64,000 nucleotides of DNA from Blastobasis lacticolella (GCA_905147135.1 LR990041.1:23109712-23173711), one strand, 5' to 3'; numbered from the stretch's first letter, positions 45,071 through 55,579 are shown. Translations and numbers: made by a program. Notes: generated from the sequence alone by a model not told the origin.

Positions 45071-46356
45071 TTAGGTCTTTACCTATGAAATTGCCGTTCT
45101 GCAATACTGGCCATTTCAAATCAAAATATTTTTTGTTTGGCTAAGAATTCTAATTTCAAATTAATTTTATTTTAAAAACATGGAATTCTTTTTCCAAAGT
45201 AGTCATTTGTTTATTGATTAGTGTAACATTTTCATCGCATTTCAATCTTTTTCGTCATCATGGATACGTTAAAAATTCGAGTAATTATGGAATATGAGTA
45301 CCGTCGTGGCAGCAACGCGGCACAAGCGGCACGCAACATCAACGACGTTTACGGAGCTAACACTACAAACCAACGCACCACCTGTTATTGGTTTGCTCGC
45401 TTCCGTTCTGGAAATTTCGACCTGAAAAATGAACCTCGCGGTCGTCCGAAGACTTTTGTCAACAATGACGAATTAAAGGCGATTGTAGAAGCTGATGATA
45501 CACAATCTACGGCTGAATTAGCAGCAGCTTTCGACGTTAGCGTCAAAACAATATTGGTTTATTTGCGTCAAATTGGCAAGGTAAAAAAGCTTGACAAATG
45601 GGTGCCTCACGAACTCAATGAGCGCCAGCGCGAAGTACGCGTCGAGACGTGCCTTGCACTGCTCAACAGACACACAAATGAAGGAATTTTGAACCGCATT
45701 GTTACCTGCGATGAAAAATGGATTCTGTTTGATAACCGCAAGCGCTCAGCAAGTTGGTTGGATCCTGGTTCAGCACCTAAACAATGCCCTAAACGAAAAC
45801 TTACCCCTAGAAAAGTGATGGTCACTATTTGGTGGTCTAGCGCCGGTGTGATTCATCACAGCTTCTTACCCAACGGGGTAAGCATTACTGCAGTTGTGTA
45901 CTGTGAAGAACTGAACACAATGATGCAGAAGCTGGCACATCTCAAACCAGCATTAGTCAATCGCTCGTCTCCGCTGGTCCTGCACGACAACGCGCAACCT
46001 CATACTGCACAGCAGACGGTCTCCAAGTTGCAAGAACTGGGGTTGGAAGCTCTCCGTCATCCGCTCTATTCACCAGACCTTGCGCCTACAGACTACTACT
46101 TTTTCCAGAATTTGGATAACTTCTTGGCGGGAAAAAAATTCAATACCCGAGAGGCAGTACAAAATGCCTTTAAAGAATTTGTTGCCTCCCGTCTAGCTGA
46201 TTTCTTTAAGAAGGGCATCAATAAACTGCCACTGCGTTGGCAAAGATGCATTGACTGCATGGGTGATTACTTCGATTAATACAAATACAAAATACATGAA
46301 AAAAATTCGTTTAAATTTTTTCATACAAAACGGCAATTTCATAGGTAAAGACCTAT
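45071..46356 (+). mobile_element. intact mariner transposon
   Basis: TIRs TTAGGTCTTTACCTATGAAA and TTGCCGTTYTG at 45071 and inverted at 46356 (one terminal mismatch), flanked by TA on both sides (45069-45070, 46357-46358). It contains one full transposase ORF. It lies in the intron between the two CNBD exons of the minus-strand channel gene. Confidence 0.9.
45260..46279 (+). CDS. mariner transposase (full length)
   Basis: 339 codons from ATG 45260 to TAA, no lesion. The N-terminal paired-like DNA-binding region has two helix-turn-helix units (NAAQAARNINDVYG and QSTAELAAAFDVSVKTI) joined by an RGRP hook. The catalytic DD34D triad is complete: Asp in IVTCDEKWILFDN, Asp in VLHDNAQPHTA and Asp in YSPDLAPTDYYFF. 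The family WVPHEL linker motif is present (KWVPHELNERQ). This length matches active mariners (about 340-350 aa). It cuts and pastes the element at TA sites. Intact ORF and ends suggest recent arrival and possible activity. Confidence 0.95.
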   Translation: MDTLKIRVIMEYEYRRGSNAAQAARNINDVYGANTTNQRTTCYWFARFRSGNFDLKNEPRGRPKTFVNNDELKAIVEADDTQSTAELAAAFDVSVKTILVYLRQIGKVKKLDKWVPHELNERQREVRVETCLALLNRHTNEGILNRIVTCDEKWILFDNRKRSASWLDPGSAPKQCPKRKLTPRKVMVTIWWSSAGVIHHSFLPNGVSITAVVYCEELNTMMQKLAHLKPALVNRSSPLVLHDNAQPHTAQQTVSKLQELGLEALRHPLYSPDLAPTDYYFFQNLDNFLAGKKFNTREAVQNAFKEFVASRLADFFKKGINKLPLRWQRCIDCMGDYFD

Positions 46357-46403
46357 TATTATTATTTTTCTTTAGTCTTAAATTTAAGTTTTTTTCCATA
46401 CGT

Positions 46404-46445
46404 CATCATCATCTTGGCGTTATATCCCGGTTGCAGCCCCCCGCG
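46404..46445 (-). repeat. SINE 3' tail fragment
   Basis: Complement of CCGGGATATAACGCCAAGAT followed by GATGATG. Only the shared SINE/RTE tail remains. Confidence 0.55.
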
Positions 46446-46559
46446 CGGCACGCGAGGGTGCAGGGTGCGCCTTTTACAATTACAAATTTTTGTACAATGC
46501 AAATATAAAATATGCACATTACCTATAAAAACCTAAAAACAACTATGATCTTTGTACGA

Positions 46560-46760
46560 GACGTACATAAAGAATAAATATTTTTAAAAACTAAATTTAG
46601 AGTGCTGCCAGGAACGGGGCGAGGCCCAAGCTACCCGTAGTTAGGGCTACAGAGACAGGAACCTACTGATGATACGCGCAGTCTCAAGGAGTATCGCATT
46701 CTGCATATGGCTTTTGACTTAACCATCAAGCAAGAGACTCTGAAGAGACTATTATTATTA
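46560..46760. other. unclassified repeat-like sequence
   Basis: Carries GTACGAGACGTACATAAAGA just to the left and GCCAGGAACGGGGCGAGGCC, typical of high-copy insect repeats. No coding function was found. Confidence 0.3.
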
Positions 46761-46840
46761 AACTTTTTATTTCGGATATCAAAAACAAAATGGTCAATAA
46801 ATGAAACGACATGAACGAATAAATGAACATTTCCCCTTAC

Positions 46841-46928
46841 GTTTGGTCGGTGTGCCACTTCTCCACTTCGCCTTCGTGAATGAAGTAACAAATAGGCTGA
46901 ATGTCGCCTTCTTCTACTAGCATCTTTC
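46841..46928 (-). CDS. CNG/HCN-like channel, exon 5 (first half of CNBD)
   Basis: The acceptor TTGGTTTTAG opens at 46928 in phase 1, joining FPG of the previous exon to KMLVEEGDIQPICYFIHEGE followed by VEKWH. This is the start of the cyclic-nucleotide-binding beta roll (canonical pattern FxPGdxVxxEGdxxxxMYFIxxGxV). The donor is GTAAGG, phase 2. The mariner at 45071 and a SINE at 44725 lie in the intron that follows. Confidence 0.85.
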
Positions 46929-47454
46929 CTAAAACCAACAGTATGATTAGAAATGCAGTCACGAGGTTCTTAACCTGGGAATCAGCCTACTACAACAAAC
47001 TTATGAAATTTTAATACGTACTTTTTTTGCTTATTTGCATTTTGTCGTAGTTACGTCAGTTTTACTTAAAGACTAACTTAGACCTAGATATAATGACCTA
47101 GAAATAATAATGTTGCCACAACACATTTATGTTATTAAGATAAGACTCATTGCTATGTTACGGGTACAAACCTCCTTGGTTTTTACGTAATTGTAGTAGT
47201 ATAAGTGTTTATAGAAAATGTAAAAATAATAATAAAAAAAAAAAAAAAAAATTACCTTCCGACACCTTAGGTCTTGTTACCGGAATGTCCAGTTGATATG
47301 GAAAGCATGCAAAAAATATAGGGCATAATCTGCTTCCTGATGTATTTCCTTTGCACTACTTCGCATACTTCGCTTTGCACTTACAAAGGCTGGCACTACA
47401 TCTATTCCCCTTAGGTTCCAGTCAGTTCTAGATGTCTTGCATTACAGTTTTTAT

Positions 47455-47535
47455 TCATATTTTATGGCAGAACAACAAGCAATCGGGTCACCTGATGGAA
47501 AGTGGTCTCTACCGCCTATGGGCATCAGAAATGAA
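47455..47535 (-). repeat. LINE 3'-tail fragment
   Basis: Complement of the tail at 51600 and 63822: CACCTGATGGAAAGTGGTC followed by CCGCCTATGGGCATCAG. Confidence 0.6.
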
Positions 47536-47672
47536 CTTACTACCCAAAAGGGACTGCGCGCTGCCATGACAAAAACCGAGCCGAGCGAAAATTACCATCT
47601 ATAGTCATTTTTCCCTTTCTAACAGTGTAACCACAAATGTATTGGCATAATCACCGTCATTCTTAATTGATA

Positions 47673-48953
47673 CGAGGCTTGTCCCAAAAGTAAGGTCTCC
47701 ATTAATATAAAAAATCGAAAAAGTGCTTTATTAAAAAAATGTTTACATGGTCATATTATACTACTCATAAACTATTTTTCGACATAATCGCCGTTCATAT
47801 CGAGACATTTTTGTAGTCGATCTGGAAGCTTTTGTATGCCAGCGTCATAGAACCCTCCGTTCACCTCTTTTTCCAAGTACTACATCACTACAGTCTTCAC
47901 TTCTTCGTCTGAATTCAGCCTTTTCCCTCCTAAATGCTTCTTTAGGTTGGTGAACAAGTGATAGTCCGATGCTATAGGGGGGGTGGGGGAGATTGTCCCA
48001 TCCAAACTTATCCAAAAGCGCTTTTGTGTTGCGTGCCACGTGAGTTCGAGCGTTATCGTGCAAAAGACGCACTCCCTTCGTTAGCATTCCAAGTCGTCGG
48101 TTTACGCAATTTTTCAAGCGTTTCACAATACGATGCCGAATTAATGGTGGTCCCTGTTGGCATAAATTCGATGAGAAGGACGCCTTTCCTGTCCCAGAAG
48201 ACAGTTACCATAATTTTTGAAGAAGAATGCCTCCACTCCATTGACTGTTGTTTTGATTCTGGTGTGAAGTGATAGACCCACGTTTCATCTCCTGTCACTA
48301 TTGAGTCCAAAAACAGCAGCCTACAGCTCCTTCTTCAGCGTACAGCTCCAAAACCTCGCGGGAACTTTTGATGCGTTGGCGTTTGTGATCCTTTGTAAGC
48401 ATCTTTGGCACCCATCTTGCACTACACTTTCGGTATCCCAAATCACTTATGATTCTGTGAAGCGAGGACTTGGGTATCTGCAACTTTTCTTCAAGTTCTC
48501 GAACAGTCACTCGTCGATCTTCACGAAGTTCAGACTCAACTTGTTCTTGGCGATTGTCAGAAACAGATGGCCTTCCACTTCTGGCTTCATCATGGATATT
48601 CGTCCTCCCATTTGAAAATTCTCTGCACCACTTCCTCACATTTTTAATTGACATAGACGTCGATCCATAAGAGGTACAAAGTTGTCGATGGATGGCCGCC
48701 GGCGTCTCGCCACGCGAGTGAAAAAAACGGATTACCGCGCGAACCTCACACTGAGCATGGACAGATAAGGGGGCGGACGCTGACGAGGTTGACGCGCTCA
48801 TCTCGTTCACCTGTCACGAAGGTGCTAAACGTCCGATCCGTCTAGTTCAAACTTTCTTAGACCGATAAAAAGTTAATGGTTATATCAGTGGTGGTAATAA
48901 AATTTTCCTTGGCCGCTAGAAAATTGGAGACCTTACTTTTGGGACAAGCCTCT
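47673..48953 (-). mobile_element. second mariner, inactive
   Basis: TIRs GAGGCTTGTCCCAAAAGTAA and GGTCTCCA inverted at 47673 and 48953, with TA flanks at 47671-47672 and 48954-48955. Total 1281 bp, with a broken transposase inside. Inserted in the intron between channel exons 4 and 5. Confidence 0.9.
47772..48810 (-). pseudogene. mariner transposase, frameshifted
   Basis: Starts MNEMSASTSSASAPLSVHAQ. The helix-turn-helix region (GETPAAIHRQLCTSYG; VTVRELEEKLQIPKSSLHRI) and WVPKML linker are intact. A shift near 48300 leads to VTGDETWVYHFTPESKQQ (first Asp). A second near 48120 leads to RLLHDNARTHVARNT (second Asp). Near 47980 the conserved YSPDLAP stretch is partly lost, and the final frame resumes at SDYHLFTNLKKHLGG (third Asp), ending at TAG 47772. 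This is a different mariner subfamily from the intact element. Confidence 0.85.
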
Positions 48954-49029
48954 TATTTGTCAGATTTGGTGAGTCGGCATAATTATTAGCCTACGACTTT
49001 TCGTTCAACAAAATAGACAAAACAGATAG

Positions 49030-49066
49030 TCCCACCACCACCACCACCACCACACCACAGATAAGA
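49030..49066. repeat. (CAC)n microsatellite
   Basis: About eight CAC/ACC triplets between 49032 and 49062. Confidence 0.85.
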
Positions 49067-49211
49067 AGATCTTTTCATGCATGCTTCAGTCCAGATTTAT
49101 CTTTGGTGTTTGGTAATACTACGTAGCCGTATCCAGTCCAGCAGTGGCCCATGAAAGGCTTGAATTATATGTTTATGACAATGTATTCATGTGTTAGAGA
49201 AGTTCACAAAC

Positions 49212-49379
49212 CTGGAAAGAGGACTATCCGTCTCAAGCGGCAAGCGAGTTGTCTCAAAAAGTATTTTGGCAGATTGCGGAAGAGCATGGGTCCCTCCAAG
49301 TGATGCATGTACAGTGAGGAGAACATGTCCTCTCGCAGGCACAACGGCGCTCGCAGCGCCAGTTCCGGCACGGAGATCC
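49212..49379 (-). CDS. CNG/HCN-like channel, exon 4 (C-linker to CNBD)
   Basis: The acceptor TAATGTGCAG opens at 49379 in phase 1 and completes a Gly codon. The exon reads ISVPELALRAPLCLREDMFS, then HHLEGPMLFRNLPKYFLRQL, then LRRIVLFPG. This is the second half of the C-linker followed by helix A of the CNBD (canonical LP..L+..I......L....+F......FL..L...L....F.PG). The donor is GTTTGT, phase 1. It fits exon 3 upstream and exon 5 downstream in both frame and domain order. Confidence 0.85.
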
Positions 49380-49399
49380 CTGCACATTAGTACAATCTA

Positions 49400-49703
49400 T
49401 ACTAATAGTCAGGTTATAATAATACAATCGTCAATCGGAAGAGAATGGGGGAGGCATGTGTCCTAAGTTGGATGGCGAAATGCTGAAGAAGAAGATACTA
49501 GAAGATGCCCTGGCTTCGCAAGGGTAGTAAACTTAACAACTTATACACTAAAACCTTCCTCATGAATCTCTGTACCTGTAGGTGAAACCGAAGATCCGTT
49601 CAGTAGTTTTCGAGTTTATCGCGAACAGACATACAGACAGACGCGGAGTGTGACTTTTTTTTATATATATACGTAGTGATAGTGATTAAAAAATGGAAAA
49701 GAT
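49400..49703. other. intronic sequence, nothing identified
   Basis: Contains a phrase typical of dispersed Lepidopteran repeats (CCGATCCGTTC-like, then TTTTCGAGTTTATCGCGAAC and CAGACAGACGCGGAG). Not assignable. Confidence 0.35.
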
Positions 49704-50010
49704 TTTGACGACCTGAGTGGTTCAATGGTCAACATGCCGGTCTGCCACGCAAGAGGTCCCGGGTTCGATCCCATAGTACAAGCTTTGCTTAGTTTGGGTT
49801 AGATGGCGCTGTGTGAATTTGTCCACGAATATTTATTTATATTTTTGTTTGTAATAAATGAACTCAAAATTCCTGTAGTTGACTTAATTAATTCAGCTGG
49901 GCCAACGTGCTCGCGATTAAGGATGCCAAAGACAAAGCAAAGTGGACTAAGAGCAAGAAGACGGACCTGTACGCGCAACCAGGATTTAACGCCAAGATGA
50001 TGATGATGTT
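49704..50010 (+). mobile_element. SINE with tRNA-like head and RTE-like tail
   Basis: The head has CCTGAGTGGTTCAATGGTCA (box A-like) and GTCCCGGGTTCGATCCC (box B). The tail is GATGCCAAAGACAAAGCAAA followed by TTTAACGCCAAGATGATGATG, which is the 3' end of the RTE family at 36060. It may be a composite of two insertions. Confidence 0.55.
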
Positions 50011-50384
50011 GACCTATCTGCCGGGGGTTATACGACTTCTTCCGATATATTTGTTTTATATTTTTGAATCCATATTTTAATCATACAAAGCGCTTTTAAA
50101 CAGATAAACAGCGGTGGTTCAGTAATAAGCTTCGGATCCTAATGACATAACCGCCGAAAAGAGTAGGACAACCCCAATAAAGTCTACATGTACTCAAATA
50201 TTTTCTAAACTACCAAACCGATTTTAATGCGACAAAGCTAAAAACTATTTCAATTAAACTGGCTCTAGAATAAAGGAAACTCTATCCAAATCGAACCATC
50301 CGTTTGGGAACACACCACCAACGTCATTTAAATTGGAGGGATTATAAAGGCAAACAACAAAAATCAAACAATCTAGAGCACTAC

Positions 50385-50625
50385 CTTTATGTCGATTCCA
50401 TAACAAGGTGACATATTCATACATTTGCTGCAGCGTACCGTGGGACACGTTGTTAATTGACATAAACGTGTACATATCACTCAGTTCGCTATGTTGCTCG
50501 TGCTTCTCGGATAGCTTGGTTTGAAAATGGTTAAGAGCTATACTGCTAATCCATATATTCAATAAAGACAGAACGATTACGACGAAGAGCCGGTATAGTG
50601 TCTCCACCGAATTTATGTCGTGCGT
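50385..50625 (-). CDS. CNG/HCN-like channel, exon 3 (pore end, S6, C-linker)
   Basis: The acceptor ATTTCCATTTCAG opens at 50625, phase 0. The exon reads THDINSVETLYRLFVVIVLS followed by LLNIWISSIAL (S6), then a helical segment with DMYTFMSINNVSHGTLQQMY and EYVTLLWNRHKG, the first C-linker helices of CNG/HCN channels (canonical ...RV.+YF.YLW...KG). The donor GTAGTG is in phase 1. The selectivity-filter triplet GYG or GFG expected just before S6 is absent: the pore end reads MVDINLTHDIN across the exon 2/3 junction. It may be a non-conducting or divergent subunit. An open frame continues a little past the donor but is not conserved-looking. Confidence 0.85.
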
Positions 50626-50674
50626 CTGAAATGGAAATAAATTACATAGTTATTTTAAACAAGCTGCCCCGGAG

Positions 50675-50870
50675 CGTCGTTGATCTACTGGCTGACGGGT
50701 GCGACTCGTACACGAGAGGTGCCGACTTCGATCCCAGCCAAGATTCGAGAACCGACATATACCAATGACTTTTTCTGAGTTGGGTATCTGAGTTGAATAC
50801 TAACCGATGCTCTTACGGTGAGGGAAAAATGAAACCTGCACATTCAGGCAACAGGAAATGTGGTTGCCGC
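50675..50870 (+). mobile_element. SINE, 5' half
   Basis: tRNA-like head (GTGCGACTCGTACACGAGAG, then CTTCGATCCCAGCC as box B) followed by AACCGATGCTCTTACGGTGA and GAAACCTGCACATTCAGGC as in the SINE at 3254. Then it diverges. Confidence 0.7.
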
Positions 50871-51107
50871 GGGAACGGGTTAAAACGTAAAAACCGAATT
50901 ATACACGGATGAAGTCGTAGGAAAAGCTAATAATATATGTACAAAATGTCTGATGATAAGCGCAATTGAATTTATCAATTTAATTAACACTTCACGGCTA
51001 CAGGGAATAGGCTGCTCGTAGACAGGCATGTTCCATCATCGGTGACATTTATCACCAGATGAGATGACGGTCAAATGTGTGGCTAGTATCATTAAAAAAA
51101 AACTTAC

Positions 51108-51226
51108 TAAATTTATATCCACCATAAAAAGATTCAGTATTATAAAATAATAAGCAATCAGGTAGTCATAGTTGGGATTTATCGCAACTACGTAATCCCC
51201 TTCTTTTTCTTGCGATCGTACGCAAC
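51108..51226 (-). CDS. CNG/HCN-like channel, exon 2 (outer loop and pore)
   Basis: The acceptor CTCGTCTGCAG opens at 51226 in phase 1 (completing Gly). The exon reads CVRSQEKEGDYVVAINPNYD followed by YLIAYYFIILNLFMVDINL, ending at a GTAAGT donor, phase 0. This should be the turret and re-entrant pore helix. The aromatic/hydrophobic helix is present but no TVGYG-like filter follows. Confidence 0.75.
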
Positions 51227-51540
51227 CTGCAGACGAGAAACCATAATATAGAAATAAAGCATGAGTTTTTCAATAACTACTTTATTATATTATGCAGTTG
51301 CATAATAGTAGTTTATGCAACTGTCATGAATGAATGTCTGTTTATCTTATCTTCTGTTATTCTTCTTATTTGAAGCAAATAAATCGGTAAATGTGAACGT
51401 AGTAAAGTGAATTTCCCGCTGCTCGATATCCTTGACGCGTAGGTACAACAGAACTGACTCGCAGCTAGCAAAGTTGAGAAAATTATAGGTACAAAATTTA
51501 AAAATCAAAATATGAGTGTAGATAAAGTAGTGTATGCAAC

Positions 51541-51542
<2 letters not shown>

Positions 51543-51595
<53 letters not shown>
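51543..51595. repeat. (TA)n microsatellite
   Basis: About 26 TA units directly next to the LINE 3' end at 51596. Confidence 0.95.
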
Positions 51596-51599
<4 letters not shown>

Positions 51600-51960
51600 G
51601 TTATCCAGCAGACAAACAGACATGCGGGCCACCTGACGAAAAGTGGTCACCGCCGCCTATGGACATCAGCAACACCAGGGGAGTCACCAATGCGTTGCCC
51701 GCCTCTGAAGAGACCTCTAATATACCTCATGAACGATCCCATGTCATAGTCCAAAGGAAACACTGTGGCTGGGAGCTCATTCCACATCCGAATCGTACGA
51801 GCAAGAAACGTTCTTTTAAACCTTCGCGTGGTGACCAACAGAGGGTCTACGTAGTGGGCGGGTAGTGCGATGGCAGAATTGTGCTGTGGGCACCAGATCA
51901 AAAAGTTCCTCGGAACACGCCCCATTGTACAGCCGATAGAACACACACAGGGAGCCAAAG
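51596..51960 (-). mobile_element. Jockey/CR1-like LINE, C-terminus and 3' end
   Basis: On the minus strand it reads TTRRFKRTFLARTIRMWNEL followed by PATVFP and FMRYIRGLFRGGQRI, the usual LINE C-terminal motif with an arginine-rich RTxRMWNxLP core, then a short tail ending ACATAAA. The same tail is at 63822-64000. Confidence 0.7.
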
Positions 51961-52899
51961 TCCTAAAATTTCTAATGTTTTTTCTTCAAACAAGAAAAAA
52001 CATTCACAAACATAACTTACAACAATTAGAAAAAAATATTCTTTTTAGCGGGAAAATAATAACACACAAATATAAACAGGAAAATTTGAATTTTGAATTT
52101 GTTCAAATCATTTACGTATTCAGCCTACATTTGGCCGTGTCCGGGCGCCAGACAAGAATTTAAAAAATATAAGTGTTGCATAATGATAAAAAAGTTATTT
52201 TACATTACAGCTGTAATGAAAATAGTATGGGAAATACTGTATTATGATACGATAAGTAATTTTTAAATATTTTATGGACCTGGCGTGAAAAAACTGTATC
52301 CTTAAAAGACTGTTTTCGAATATATAATTTGAACATTACGATATGAGTGTAGATAATAGTAGTTTATGCAACTGTCATATAAAAGGGGGTATTAAAACAT
52401 GAGTGTCTGTCTGTATGACATGAGTATATTTTTTATTTTAATACCTAATTAAATGCAGTTACATACACTTCTTTATCTACACTCATATTTTTTTGTAAAA
52501 ATATCGTACCTGTAATTTTTTCAACTTTGCTGGAAGTAAGCTGCGAGTCAGTTCTGTTGTACCTAAGCGTCGAGAATATCAAGCGGCGGGAAATTCACTT
52601 TACTACTTTCATATTTATCTATTTATTTGCTTCAAACAAGAAAAACATTCACAAACACAAATCACAACAATCAGAAAAAATATTCTGTTTAGCAGGAAAA
52701 TAATTACACACAAATATAAACAGGAAAATTTTAATATTGAAATTGAATTTTGAATTTGTCAAAGACATTTAGGTATTCAGCCTACATTTCGCAGTGTCTC
52801 GGCGCCCGACAAAAATTTTAAAAATAAAAGTGTTGCATAATGAGTAAAAAGTTATTTTACGTTACAGCTGTAATGAAATTAGTATGGGAAATGCTGTAA

Positions 52900-53129
52900 C
52901 GAAAAGTATTTTTTTTTAATTTTATAGTCTTGCCTGCGTTCTTGACTGGTCCGCGACGGTGCCGCGTCCGTGCCCCGCATTTTCTGTATGTTTTAAGACG
53001 TGTCTGCGTCGCGTTTGCGCCCTGTCCGCGCCCTGTCTTTGCTGTTTGTTTTGCGACGCGACGTTTCAAATTTATCAAACGAGCGCCGCGTCTGCGTCGT
53101 GTCTGCGTCTAACGTCTTTTCTGTGTGGC
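52900..53129. other. GC-richer repeat with CGTCTGCGTC words
   Basis: Repeated words such as CTGCGTCGCG, CTGCGTCGTG and CCCTGTCCGCG. No coding frame is supported. Confidence 0.4.
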
Positions 53130-53340
53130 CAGTGCTCCATGGGGCGGGGATTTGGGTAAACGTGGCTTTGGCAGTAGAGGGGCATTGCCAAGTATCTCGG
53201 GGTAAAGGTGGGCAACGCATTGGCGTTACTCCAGGGGCTTTGCTGATGTATATTTGCTAATGCTAATAGGCAGCGGTGACCACTTTTCATCAGGTAGCCC
53301 GCTTGTAGTCAATTATGATGTCGTATGTAGTCTACCGTAT
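53130..53340 (+). repeat. LINE/SINE 3'-end repeat (family of 22968)
   Basis: CCAGTGCTCCATGGGGCGGG followed by GTGGCTTTGGCAGTAGAGG, GGGCAACGCATTGGCG and GGCAGCGGTGACCACTTTTC. Confidence 0.65.
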
Positions 53341-53519
53341 GATGTAAAAAAATTAAAATTTGGTTTAAAATACATTTTTTCTTATTTGGCATAAGTTGTA
53401 AACAAATATGGCGTATCGATCAAGTTTAACATTTCAAAGGGTTGGGAATCATTGAGTGAATGTTTGAATTTATTCAGCGATTTAATGAAATAAGCAAAAA
53501 TTATAAACATATTCATAAG

Positions 53520-53935
53520 TAGATATATAGATAAACACTTTATTGCTCATAAAACATAACAGTACCAATTAGTTACAGTAACAAGGAACACATATGAGCA
53601 AAGGCGGCCTTATCGCTACAAGCGATCTCTTTCAGGAACCTTTACAGAAATTGAGACAGGAATATTACAGCAGGTAGTGTTGAGCCACAAGATACAAGAG
53701 AATGCATTGTGTATTTATCTAAACACCAACAAACAGCCAAAAACATGAAATAATCGTACTTATGTAGGTATACTAAAATAAGTTTTAACATATCTTTCGC
53801 TAAAATGCATTTACGAAGTTTTGATTTAAAACTAGACAATGACTCGGACTGTCGGATCTCCCTCGGCAGATCATTCCACAAGCGAGTTGCCCTTACCGTA
53901 AACGACTCGTAATAGTACCCGGAACGCATGAACGG
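53520..53935 (-). pseudogene. LINE C-terminal fragment and 3' UTR
   Basis: Minus strand: YYYESFTVRATRLWNDLPRE followed by SLSSFKSKLRKCILAKD, the C-terminal RATRLWNDLP motif of Jockey/CR1-group RT proteins. It continues into a short 3' UTR ending near 53525. Confidence 0.75.
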
Positions 53936-54287
53936 GGCCCACAGAATTTTGGTACAGTACCTACAGGTACAGTTGAAACATAATTATTTATTTAACAAAA
54001 AAACGGAACCTTTCCTAATAATTTATTCATTTACTTCATCCCATCTCTACAATGAAATGCCAAACTGAAATTTCGTTTCGATAATCTGTAAAGAGGGTAA
54101 TTTTGTAAGATTTAGTATTTTGGCTAAAATATGTTATTTGTAACGTTTTAAAAGGAAATTAATGCGTATCTGTATAAACTAATATCTGCGACTTATTGTG
54201 GTGATTTAAGTTGAGTGATTATTGCGGAATGTCGTGATCTGTGATCAAGTTTACAACTTATGCCATGTGAGGAAAATTTATCTATAC

Positions 54288-54374
54288 CTCCTGGCCGGAG
54301 ATCTGCGCGGATCCACTCGCTGGGGTTCATGGCTTTGGTTATGTTGCGGTTGAGGATCAGTGGATAGGTTTTGT
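54288..54374 (-). CDS. CNG/HCN-like channel, exon 1 of those found (S5-pore linker)
   Basis: The acceptor GTAAATTTCAG opens at 54374 with two bases of a split codon (phase 1). The exon reads KTYPLILNRNITKAMNPSEW followed by IRADLRPG, ending phase 1 at a GTATAG donor. This is the extracellular linker of a voltage-gated-like cation channel; the SEW or SW pattern is common just before the pore in CNG/HCN channels. Six exons (54374 to 44234, minus) then follow with matching phases 1,0,1,1,2. Upstream exons for S1-S5 are not on this strand in the window. A compatible S5 exon is on the plus strand at 56802. Confidence 0.7.
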
Positions 54375-54889
54375 CTGAAATTTACAAAAACATGCAAATA
54401 CGATAACAGGTGTAATGGCGGTCAAATGCCTGTCTAGTCTAATAAAAAAAAACTTGTGGGAGGACTCTATCAAGTCTGATGAGACCGCCTGGACTGCTAT
54501 CAACGCCTTATGAACCGTATACATTGGTCAAGTGTTTAGCAAAACAGGTAAGTACAGTGGTATAAACCGATGGTACAGTTGCTAGTCAACTAGCATCCAA
54601 CTAGATCCAAATTGAATCGCTTTCTATTTTTTGTGTCATCTTCACCCCTTGCGCACCCGCTCAACGCGGTGTGCAGTACTTGACACATTACCATGAGTAT
54701 GAAGAGAATTTTGCGCAAATTTCACGTCTTTGTTGACGTTGCTCATCCATATCTAGAAAGAAATGGCTCTAGACACGCTGTAGTATAAACTTTACTTGTA
54801 CTCGCCACTCGCCACTGTCCTTGACCAATGTAAATCAGGTATTAGTGATAGGTTTGAAAAACTGATCATCTATTTTCCCATCGCACACC

Positions 54890-55440
54890 TCATTCATTTC
54901 CAATCTTTCGACCTTTGCTTTGGTTCTGAATGAATAGAAATGAAATAAAACACATGTGGTTTTCACTGCATTTAGAAGTAAGTTATTCACTATAAACCAT
55001 GTCTTTAGTGCCGAGAGTGTACTGATACATCGTAAACGTTTTCCTTATTTCTGTCGATTTTAAATATTAGCGAAGTGTTGTCAGCAAACAGTACAGTGTC
55101 GCAGTGGTTTCCTAGGAAGAAAGGCATATAATTAATAAAATAAGGCATATAATTAAAAAAGGAACATAAAAGGACCCAAAATAGAGCACTGTGGTACCCC
55201 CAACTCATCTCATATCATCTCATACACAAACAGTCATTTCACTAGATGTGGCGCCACTGATTTTCACTCTTTGGAATCAGTTAGTAAGATGAAATTTTAA
55301 AAGGATCAGTGCATTTCCCCAGACATCAAATTATCCAATTTCAATGATAGCGTATCATAATTCACACCATCAAAAGCTTTGGAAATATCACAGAAAACGC
55401 CAATAGCATTCTGTGATCTCTCCTAGTTGACGCCGTATTT
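54890..55440 (-). pseudogene. LINE RT fragment (CR1 group)
   Basis: Minus strand with many shifts: NAIGVFCDISKAFDGVNYDT (motif A), LGVPQCSILGPFMF (motif B), TVLFADNTSLIFKIDRN (active site changed from ADD to ADN) and ALKTWFIVNNLLLNAVKT. Same family as 12960-19120, heavily decayed. Confidence 0.75.
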
Positions 55441-55579
55441 ATTTCGTACATGAATGGGGCTACGTTTCGGCCCACAATCAATGTCAATGGACTCTCAATT
55501 TTAATATTATTGCTTTAAGTTACATTCATACTCGCCCCAAAAAGACTCCCAGTTTTAATGCACTAAATGTTTAGTTTGG

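Larger units (their letters stand above)
51340..52640. repeat. fold-back/duplicated intronic repeat
   Basis: 51395-51547 (GTGAATTTCCCGC... ATGAGTGTAGATAAAGTAGT) recurs inverted at about 52450-52625. A 270-bp block at 51975-52245 (CATTCACAAACATAACTTAC..) recurs directly at 52632-52902. Together they look like two copies of one non-autonomous element in opposed and overlapping orientation, with a LINE tail inserted between. The word TATGCAACTG occurs at each end. Confidence 0.55.

Noticed and set aside
51512..51865. 117-aa ORF beginning with an IY repeat
   Set aside because: The start is translated (TA)n and the rest is antisense to a LINE C-terminus.
52857..53290. Arg/Thr-rich ORFs on both strands
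   Set aside because: Caused by CGTCTGCGTC-type repeats and a repeat tail; no conserved motif.
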